A stretch of 7,899 bases of DNA from assembly GCA_050331715.1 (NCBI GenBank), contig JBHJGO010000113.1, positions 1 through 7,899 of the forward strand, in the 5' to 3' direction. Below the pieces are notes generated by a model that did not search any database, was not told the origin of the DNA, and saw only the letters and a list, made by a program, of their open reading frames with translations. This document shows, one piece after another, positions 1 through 5,577 of this stretch. Origin of the DNA: JBHJGO01 sp050331715 (GTDB lineage: Bacteria > Cyanobacteriota > Cyanobacteriia > Cyanobacteriales > Microcoleaceae). Every line of letters starts with the position of its first letter. Position 1 is the first letter of the stretch. A program made the translations under genes and the position numbers.

Positions 1-6
1 GCTAGA

Positions 7-9
7 TTA
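7..9 (-). other. In-frame TAA within a conserved repeat position (probable nonsense mutation)
   Basis: In the preceding repeat copy the segment reads QIVLSSAVEP. In the last copy it reads PIV, then TAA, then TCT AGC (Ser Ser) up to the window edge. The stop therefore sits exactly where Leu occurs in the other copy, and the downstream Ser-Ser is retained in the same frame. A TTA to TAA change explains it with one base. A sequencing error or a tolerated readthrough stop are alternatives. Confidence 0.65.
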
Positions 10-994
10 AACAATGGGCAATGCTGTTACATCACTTGGGCCTTCAAGGAGAACTCGCCCTGTAGCATCAATAATAAGTTGTCCGGCATCACCTTCTCCA
101 AAGGTACTGACATCAATTAAGCTGCCTTCGTTGACTGTGAGAGTGTTGGTTGTGATCTGAATATCTCCTGCGTTTCCATTTCCTCCACCTCGAACTAATG
201 TTTCTACCTGTGCACCATCTATGACTTCTAGAGAATCAGCATTAATTACAATCCCGCCACTATTACCGACCGCTCCCGGTTCGACTGCACTGGACAGAAC
301 AATCTGACGAGAGTCATCTCCCAAACCTTCAACTAAAACTTGACCTACAGCGTCAATCACTAATTGACCTGCATTGCCCTCGCCAAAGGTACTGACATCA
401 ACCAATGCACCCCGTCTGGCAGTAAATTCTCTTGTATTTATGACAACATCCCCTGCATTTCCCTGACCAGCAATATTATCCATGGATCGCACCACACCTT
501 CAATACGAGCGCCATCGCGAATATCAATTGAGTCAGCATTAATTAGAATTCCTTCGCTGTCACCAACTCCTCCGGCTTCAATTGTGCTGAAAATACCAGT
601 AAAGGGGCTATTTTGAGTTCTTTCGCGATCACCCTGGACAAGAATCTGGCTATCGGGTGCGTCAATTACGATTTGCCCTGCATCACCCTGTCCAAAAGTA
701 CTAGCAACAATCTGACCCTCTTCCGCAACTCTCAGCTCATCACTGAGCCGTAGATTAATATCTCCGGCCCTGCCTTCCCCGCCAGATCTGATCAAAGCCT
801 GTAAAGTGCCACCATTTTTAATTTCTAAGGTGTTGGCACTGATCTCAATTCCTGCACTGAGCCCATTGCCCCCCGCTTCTACGTTGCTGAATGCACCACC
901 CCCTTGGTCAAAAACAACTCGACCAATGTCACCATCTGGGTCTACAGCATTGATAATGATACTGCCAGCATTGCCCTGACCAAAAGTACTAGCA
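7..994 (-). repeat. Tandem protein repeats of about 95-103 residues in the exoprotein
   Basis: Three full units and one partial unit are visible. Each begins near an STFG(Q/E)G(N/D)AG motif, continues with a (I/L)VIDA strand, a short variable loop, an FS(S/N/T)xE(P/A)GG turn, an INADSLEI-like strand with a DGAxxEx step, and a GNAGDI strand. The motif anchors lie near 98, 383, 692 and 980, giving spacings of about 285, 309 and 288 bases. The two copies nearest the 3' end are most alike (VSTFGEGxAGQLxIDAxGxV). Looser versions of the same strands continue upstream to about 1600. The pattern fits a right-handed beta-helix shaft. Confidence 0.8.
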
Positions 995-2682
995 ACAAGC
1001 TGAGCACCATTAGTTACCGATACCTCATCCGCAATAATCTGAACATTACCCCCACGACCAATGGGCCTTGAGCCTTCATTGACGACCTGTGTTCCCAGAT
1101 TACTAAAAGCTCCACTTCCTGCTCCATCCAGCAGAACTTGGTCTACCGCCTGAATCCGAATAACTCCAGCATCACCTCTACCTGCTGGCATTGCTCCAGA
1201 TGCTTCCCTGACCAGAACTTGTAAGATCGCGCCTTCTTCGATAGTGATAGAGCCATTGGACAGCAAAGTAATATTTCCACCGCTGCCTAGTCCTCCTGGT
1301 TCAACTGAGCTAAAGGCTCCACTAGAAAATCCTTCAGCATCAGTGCCAGTGAAGAGGATGCTCTCTCCACCGAAGACATCGATATTTCCTGCATCTCCTG
1401 TTCCCTGAGTTTGGGCTTGCAGTTGAGAGCCATTTTCCAGAGAAATCTGACTACCCTGAAGATCAATATTTCCTCCTTGACCCTCCCCACTCAGTTGAAC
1501 AGTTGTAAATACATTACTGTTGTCAAAAGCGATATTGTTATCTACTTTAATCACAACATTTCCAGCATTACCTTGACCGGAAGTACTAGAGCTAAGTCCC
1601 GATTCCTCAATGGCCGAGAAATTGGCCGCATTAATCCGAATATCTCCCCCGAATCCCTGTGCATTGTCCTCCAAAACGCCGTTGAGAATGACACTATTCC
1701 CTGACAGATTTACATCCCCGGTGGCATTGACTTCGATGTCTCCAGTTTGTTGATTGGAAAAAACCCGCAGGTCTTCAACTCCAGCCAATAAGCGGCTTTG
1801 GTTCAGGTCGACATTATTGGCATTAATAACAATGCTGCCCCCTGGTGCGCTACGGACATCAATACTCGCTTCTTGACTCAGAGAAACATCTGCCAGAGGA
1901 ATATTAATAGGAAAATTCAGCACAAACACTTCATCTCCGGCTGCGTCAGTTCCCAGAGCAATGCCGACTTCCCCTTGACCTATCAAACCTCCAACTTCAA
2001 TCCGACCTCCTGAAGCCAACAGATCGCCCCCAGTCATGATCACGTTGCCCCCTACCAGGGCTAGAGTTTGATCGACTGGAACCCGTAAGCCTGTGTTGGG
2101 GTTGAGGGTATCAACTACTGTTGCAAAGTTCTGAATCGGGGCCGGATTTTCCCGCAATCCCAGACCTACAGGCATATTGATAGTTAGCATTGGTGGGCTC
2201 TGAGGATTACTCGCAGAAAACTCAGCCCCTCCATCAAATATCAGCCGATCAGCAGTAGAGGCAAAAAATGACCCCCCCACATCCAGGCGTGCATTTTGCC
2301 CAAACACAATTCCATTGGGATTAATGAAAAACAAATTAGCATTTCCCAAAACGCCTAACGTTCCAAAAATATTTGATGGAGTGCTGCCTGTAACACGACT
2401 GAAAATATTTTCAATTGCCGACGAGTCGAGGAAGTAGGCCCCTCGGCCCACGTCAACATTAAACTCCTCAAAGCTATGAAATAAATTACCCCCCCGCGTC
2501 GCACCGCCTTCAATAAGATCGCTAGGAAGCCCACGAATATTTATATTGGGTCTTACTTCGGTTCCCACAGTATCATCTGGCGTAATCTGGGCCAGTCCTG
2601 CAGATGAGACGAGCGTAAGACAGGGAACGATGGAAATTGAAAAAAGTCGGCAAAGGAAAGAAAACGGCTGTAAGCCCTGCAT
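7..2682 (-). CDS. TPS-domain (filamentous haemagglutinin-like) secreted exoprotein, probably truncated by an internal stop
   Basis: This encodes a secreted TpsA-like adhesin or surface protein of 891 residues. Residues 1-31 form a signal peptide with a hydrophobic core and a likely cleavage after SSAGLA, before QITPDD, which is the usual mature start of cyanobacterial members. Residues about 33-175 form the TPS domain, with the hallmark NPNGIVFG at 121-128. The rest is Gly/Asn/Asp-rich beta-helix sequence with repeated STFGxGxAG and INADSLEI-like strands. TPS proteins cross the outer membrane through a TpsB (FhaC/ShlB-type) porin; none is in the window. I chose the ATG at 2682 because AGGGG lies 7 bases upstream. 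An in-frame GTG at 2706 would add eight residues and lacks as good a site. The frame ends at TAA (7-9) inside a repeat, and the next two codons still fit that repeat, so the gene is likely a nonsense-truncated or interrupted copy. The gene is divergent from the sigma-like operon. Family assignment is firm; ligand and function are unknown. Confidence 0.9.
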   Translation of the reverse strand: MQGLQPFSFLCRLFSISIVPCLTLVSSAGLAQITPDDTVGTEVRPNINIRGLPSDLIEGGATRGGNLFHSFEEFNVDVGRGAYFLDSSAIENIFSRVTGSTPSNIFGTLGVLGNANLFFINPNGIVFGQNARLDVGGSFFASTADRLIFDGGAEFSASNPQSPPMLTINMPVGLGLRENPAPIQNFATVVDTLNPNTGLRVPVDQTLALVGGNVIMTGGDLLASGGRIEVGGLIGQGEVGIALGTDAAGDEVFVLNFPINIPLADVSLSQEASIDVRSAPGGSIVINANNVDLNQSRLLAGVEDLRVFSNQQTGDIEVNATGDVNLSGNSVILNGVLEDNAQGFGGDIRINAANFSAIEESGLSSSTSGQGNAGNVVIKVDNNIAFDNSNVFTTVQLSGEGQGGNIDLQGSQISLENGSQLQAQTQGTGDAGNIDVFGGESILFTGTDAEGFSSGAFSSVEPGGLGSGGNITLLSNGSITIEEGAILQVLVREASGAMPAGRGDAGVIRIQAVDQVLLDGAGSGAFSNLGTQVVNEGSRPIGRGGNVQIIADEVSVTNGAQLVASTFGQGNAGSIIINAVDPDGDIGRVVFDQGGGAFSNVEAGGNGLSAGIEISANTLEIKNGGTLQALIRSGGEGRAGDINLRLSDELRVAEEGQIVASTFGQGDAGQIVIDAPDSQILVQGDRERTQNSPFTGIFSTIEAGGVGDSEGILINADSIDIRDGARIEGVVRSMDNIAGQGNAGDVVINTREFTARRGALVDVSTFGEGNAGQLVIDAVGQVLVEGLGDDSRQIVLSSAVEPGAVGNSGGIVINADSLEVIDGAQVETLVRGGGNGNAGDIQITTNTLTVNEGSLIDVSTFGEGDAGQLIIDATGRVLLEGPSDVTALPIV

Positions 2683-2718
2683 AATAAAACCCCTAACGAG
2701 AGACACAGGTTCCGAGGC

Positions 2719-2772
2719 GTCAGTCAGTCATGTAGATGTTGTTAACATCTGTTTAGTCATCCGTTGGTCATC
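2719..2772. repeat. GTCA tandem triplet and two GTCATC direct repeats spaced 11 bases
   Basis: GTCA occurs three times in a row at 2719-2730, and GTCATC occurs at 2756-2761 and 2767-2772. The start-to-start distance of the last two is 11 bases, about one helical turn, as expected for a regulator binding one face of the DNA. The repeats are short and chance occurrence is possible. Confidence 0.35.
2734..2750. repeat. Inverted repeat AGATGTT-GTT-AACATCT
   Basis: There are two perfect 7-base arms around a 3-base centre. The site lies about 50 bases upstream of the exoprotein ATG and downstream of its candidate promoter, so it could be an operator or a small 5' leader hairpin. The perfect symmetry is seen directly; the role is inferred. 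Confidence 0.55.
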
Positions 2773-2778
2773 TAGTTT

Positions 2779-2809
2779 ATCGTAAGAGGGGATCGCGGAT
2801 TGTTATCAA
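2779..2809 (-). promoter_or_regulatory. Candidate promoter for the exoprotein gene
   Basis: On the minus strand TTGATA (2804-2809) is followed after 19 bases by TACGAT (2779-2784). Matches to the sigma-70 consensus are partial and the spacer is long. It would give a leader of about 90 bases that contains the 2734-2750 inverted repeat. Confidence 0.3.
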
Positions 2810-2830
2810 ATTATTATTTCAAGAGATAAC
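2802..2830. repeat. Inverted repeat GTTATC-17-GATAAC between divergent promoters
   Basis: Perfect 6-base arms at 2802-2807 and 2825-2830 are centred near 2816. The left arm overlaps the candidate minus-strand -35 element, and the right arm abuts the candidate plus-strand -35 element. The half-site centres are 23 bases apart, about two helical turns, which suits a dimeric repressor acting on both promoters. The binding role is inferred. Confidence 0.45.
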
Positions 2831-2860
2831 TTGCATAGGTTCCGCGCACTCTAAATATAT
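2831..2860 (+). promoter_or_regulatory. Candidate promoter for the sigma-like operon
   Basis: TTGCAT (2831-2836) precedes an AT-rich stretch (2852-2860, TAAATATAT) that could serve as the -10 region at a spacing of 15-18 bases. No clean TATAAT match exists, so the exact element is uncertain. The leader to the ATG would be about 45 bases. Confidence 0.25.
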
Positions 2861-2911
2861 CAATATAGGACATAAGCCAATCCTGTAGATTCGAAAACGA
2901 CTCAAACATCT

Positions 2912-4294
2912 ATGAATGCTGCATTGCGATATTGGAATTGGGTGAGACTGAACTGGATGGGACAGCGCCAGGTGGAGGAGGTTCAGCAATGTCGGACATT
3001 TTTCCGTCAACAGTTCTCCCATTTGATCAACAAGAACCAGGTTCAAGATCCAGAGGCTCAACGTCAACTTGTGGGCCTCATGCGTCCTGAATCTCAAGTC
3101 AATCCTTCGGGGGAAATCAGTCAGTCAGCGGAATATTGTTTGCGGTGTTTTATCTCCCATGAAATTGATGCGGTCTGCTATCGCCTGGCCAAACGATTTG
3201 GAGAAATGGGTGGATTTGCCAAGACCGATCTGTTGGCTTTTGTGCTGGATGACTTTAGATTATCTAGTTTGCAGAATTCTCAGACTGAACCCCGGTCAGA
3301 TTATCTATCTCTTGCCGACAAAATTCTCCAGAGCTTTGACCCGGCCCGCAGCCAACTGAGTACCTGGACATCCAGGTTGGTCAAGTCCCATACCGAACTG
3401 ACCCGTTTTCTCTGGGAATGTGGGGTGCATTTGGGCAGTGATTGGGCCGTGCTGAATAATTGTCATCCTAAGAAGTTGCATCGTTTATTGACTGCAACCC
3501 ACAACTGGGCTTTAGCAAAAGCGGATCGGGCAGCTCAAGTTTTGGACAGTTATCAAACGGTTTATCGAGGGGATCGCTTGGATGATAATCGTTCTTCCTC
3601 TCGCTCTGTCTGCAAGCCACCTAGTGCAGAACAACTGGCTCGAATACTAACCGATCTCAATCGGAAGGGAATCGTGGGCTATCGAGACGATGATCTCCTG
3701 GAAGACCTGACAGCTTTTGCTGAACTGATTCGGCGATCGCGCCAACCCAAACAGGAACCCTTGCAGGATGACAACCATGCCCAAACGGGCCCAGACGAAG
3801 TTGAGTCAGAGATGCAGGACTTTCTGTATCGCTATCGTCAGTTGCTTGCCACTCAATTGGATCAGGCCCTTCAGCAGGTTTTAGCGGAGCGCATTAAAAA
3901 ACTCCAAAAGTCCAGACCCCCGAAAGATCAAGCCTTTCTATTGGCCCTGGATTTGTTCTGTCAGGGTCAGCCGATGAAAGACATTGCCCAGCAGGTAGGC
4001 TTACAAAAGCAATATCAGGTAAGCCGTTTATTGCAGTTAAAGTCTCTGCGCACCGATGTTCAACAGCGATTGCTGGCAGGCTTGAGAAATGATGTGGCTG
4101 AACTGGCCAGCCGCTACGCGACAAACCTGGAAATCGAGACTTTGGAGGTAGCATTAGCCGCTGAGATTGACCAGATCATGCAGGATGCCAAACGGGAAAA
4201 CAACAGTTCAAACTGTTCCCGGAGTAATTTATTCACCAACTACCTCTATCGCCACGTGTCGTCTCTGAAATCAAGTCCTACGGTATCCCCTTGA
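2912..4294 (+). CDS. Large cyanobacterial sigma-70-like factor (putative)
   Basis: This encodes a 460-residue soluble protein with no signal peptide or membrane segment. I see two sigma-like elements. Residues about 105-175 resemble sigma region 2, with a FDPARSQLSTWTSRLVK segment at 142-158 matching the FDP-x-RG-xFSTYAxxWIR pattern of core-binding sigma helices. Residues about 353-382 resemble the region 4 helix-turn-helix, with MKDIAQQVGL followed by VSRLLQLKSLR. The block with LRCFISHEI and the block with SDWAVLNNC match a family of sigma-70-like proteins found in cyanobacteria beside DUF1822, CHAT and TPS genes; this is from memory, not a search. It is far longer than an ECF sigma (about 200 residues) and has a low-complexity acidic stretch near 285-305. 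The start ATG has no clear Shine-Dalgarno; an in-frame TAA at 2873-2875 limits extension. It is the first gene of the operon, 59 bases before the next. It could instead be a DNA-binding protein that no longer acts as a sigma factor. Confidence 0.65.
   Translation: MNAALRYWNWVRLNWMGQRQVEEVQQCRTFFRQQFSHLINKNQVQDPEAQRQLVGLMRPESQVNPSGEISQSAEYCLRCFISHEIDAVCYRLAKRFGEMGGFAKTDLLAFVLDDFRLSSLQNSQTEPRSDYLSLADKILQSFDPARSQLSTWTSRLVKSHTELTRFLWECGVHLGSDWAVLNNCHPKKLHRLLTATHNWALAKADRAAQVLDSYQTVYRGDRLDDNRSSSRSVCKPPSAEQLARILTDLNRKGIVGYRDDDLLEDLTAFAELIRRSRQPKQEPLQDDNHAQTGPDEVESEMQDFLYRYRQLLATQLDQALQQVLAERIKKLQKSRPPKDQAFLLALDLFCQGQPMKDIAQQVGLQKQYQVSRLLQLKSLRTDVQQRLLAGLRNDVAELASRYATNLEIETLEVALAAEIDQIMQDAKRENNSSNCSRSNLFTNYLYRHVSSLKSSPTVSP
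3733..3740. repeat. HIP1 octamer GCGATCGC
   Basis: This is a perfect copy of the highly iterated palindrome characteristic of many cyanobacterial genomes. It lies inside the sigma-like gene and supports a cyanobacterial origin. Confidence 0.85.
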
Positions 4295-4353
4295 ATACCC
4301 CTGTTGTGGGCAGAAATGGGTGCTGAACTTAGAAATTAGAAATTTAACGGATC

Positions 4354-5538
4354 ATGAAAAGCGCAACTATGGAACTCAATCAAGTTGAGACTGGCAGCTT
4401 TCTCGGCCAGGATCATATCTCCCTCACCCTCAGGCAAGTCAACTGGGCCGCTGACCTCAGTCAGACTTTGGCCGATCACCCGCGAGATTGTTGGCAGATC
4501 TACCAGCATGCTCTGGCTGTCATAGGAACGGTTGAATGGTTAGAACAGCGATCGCCGGAGTTGCAGGCCCAATATCACTGGTCTTCAAGGTCGCTTCAGT
4601 CCATCACCCTGGAGTCCGTCCATCGGCTGCAGGTGGGTCAGTTTAAGCTTGGCATTATCGTGACGGAGAGTGCTGCAGATCCGGAGATTTATGTACCTAG
4701 AGTCTTGCTTGATAGCGTTAAAGACCCTGCCGATTTGTATGTTCTAGTTGAAGTTTTAGAAGATTTACCCATCCTGAGCGATCCTGAGGAGCAGGCTGTT
4801 GTTTCTATCCTTGGGTTCTCAACTCAGGCGCAATGGAGCCAAAATCCTCCAGAGATTCTAGATGATGAATTGATGATCATTCCAACGCAACAGTTTGACT
4901 TCAATCCCAATCGACTTCTACTCTATTTACGATGTTTGGAACCGGAAGCTGTGGCCGCAAAATCTCCAGTGCCAGCCACCGCAGTCAGCCCATCCGTACA
5001 ACAAACTGCACCTGTAATGAATGTGGGAACCTGGTTCCAGAATAAATTGGATCAAATCGCAGAAGAATTTGCCTGGATATTGTTGCCGCCCCTATCCTAT
5101 AGTTCTGCTTTTCGAGAGCAACGCAACCCCATTGAACTGTTGAGTGATGCCATCAATGAATTAAAACATCGAGCGGGTGTTGTTGTTCCACTAGAATCAG
5201 TTCGAGCAGGCTATCGAGAGTTTGTTTGGGGAGAAATTGGTCTGCGTTTGTATATCAGCATTTGGCAAATGGATGAGCATCTCGATTCCCCAGAATGGAC
5301 ATTGTTGCTGCTGCTAGCGGCTCAATCGGGTTCCAGACTGCCTCAAGGAACTCAACTGCAGGTTCGGGATGAATGCCAGGTTTTGGAAAATCCAACGCTG
5401 AAGGATACGCGGGAAGATTATCTCTATGCTCAGGTGATTGGGGCCTATGATGAATTGTTCCATGTGAGTGTTCATTTTCCAGACGGTAGCGCAGTTACCT
5501 TGCCTCCTTTTACTTTTGCCAGTAAATTGCAAGATTGA
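4354..5538 (+). CDS. DUF1822 family protein
   Basis: This encodes a 394-residue protein of unknown function, predicted cytoplasmic because it has no signal peptide or membrane helix. The N-terminal part (about 15-195) matches DUF1822 as I know it: an ISLTL strand, a helix with WQIYQHALAVIGTVEWLEQ, a SITLESVHRLQVGQFKLG segment, then EIYVPRVLLDSVKDPADLYVLVEVLED. A Pro/Ala/Ser/Val-rich linker (about 196-222) follows. The C-terminal part (223-394) ends in beta-rich sequence, with an LRLYISIWQMDE strand pair, LPQGTQLQVRDE, and a final VSVHFPDGSAVTLPPF, again typical of the family. The start at 4354 is preceded only by a weak AACGGA; a second ATG at 4369 is an equally possible start and would remove five residues. 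The gene sits between the sigma-like factor and the CHAT-CHASE2 gene, 59 and 39 bases from them, so cotranscription is likely. Family call is good; a role as adaptor or protease substrate is only inferred. Confidence 0.78.
   Translation: MKSATMELNQVETGSFLGQDHISLTLRQVNWAADLSQTLADHPRDCWQIYQHALAVIGTVEWLEQRSPELQAQYHWSSRSLQSITLESVHRLQVGQFKLGIIVTESAADPEIYVPRVLLDSVKDPADLYVLVEVLEDLPILSDPEEQAVVSILGFSTQAQWSQNPPEILDDELMIIPTQQFDFNPNRLLLYLRCLEPEAVAAKSPVPATAVSPSVQQTAPVMNVGTWFQNKLDQIAEEFAWILLPPLSYSSAFREQRNPIELLSDAINELKHRAGVVVPLESVRAGYREFVWGEIGLRLYISIWQMDEHLDSPEWTLLLLLAAQSGSRLPQGTQLQVRDECQVLENPTLKDTREDYLYAQVIGAYDELFHVSVHFPDGSAVTLPPFTFASKLQD
4548..4555. repeat. HIP1 octamer GCGATCGC
   Basis: This is a second perfect HIP1 copy, inside the DUF1822 gene, again pointing to a cyanobacterium. 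Confidence 0.85.
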
Positions 5539-5577
5539 AACCCCAATTAACTCTTAGAATCCCGATCTTCTATCACC

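Larger units (their letters stand above)
2683..2911. promoter_or_regulatory. Divergent control region between the exoprotein gene and the sigma-like operon
   Basis: This is the only sizeable non-coding stretch, and both flanking genes start from it. It holds a 7-3-7 inverted repeat (AGATGTT/AACATCT), a 6-17-6 inverted repeat (GTTATC/GATAAC) centred between the two candidate promoters, a cluster of GTCA and GTCATC direct repeats, and two copies of AGGTTCCG 130 bases apart. No small ORF or RNA gene stands out. Shared regulation of the two transcripts is inferred from the arrangement. Confidence 0.7.

Noticed and set aside
1411..2013. Open frames on the plus strand opposite the exoprotein gene (1411-1704 and 1798-2013)
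   Set aside because: They lie fully opposite a clear repetitive coding region, have no recognisable domain, and are explained by the repeat composition.
2683..2706. GTG at 2706 as the exoprotein start
   Set aside because: The ATG at 2682 has AGGGG at a good distance and gives a normal signal peptide; the GTG version adds eight residues and has no comparable ribosome site.
2546..3097. Small open frames across the divergent region (2546-2785 plus, 2819-3097 minus)
   Set aside because: They overlap the starts of the two real genes and show no protein-like pattern or ribosome site.
3894..4154. Minus-strand open frame opposite the helix-turn-helix part of the sigma-like gene
   Set aside because: It is a shadow of a better-supported gene on the other strand.
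4295..4353. Possible terminator (CCCCTGTTGTGGGC) between the sigma-like and DUF1822 genes
   Set aside because: The stem is very short, no U-run follows, and the gap is only 59 bases; readthrough into the next gene is more likely.
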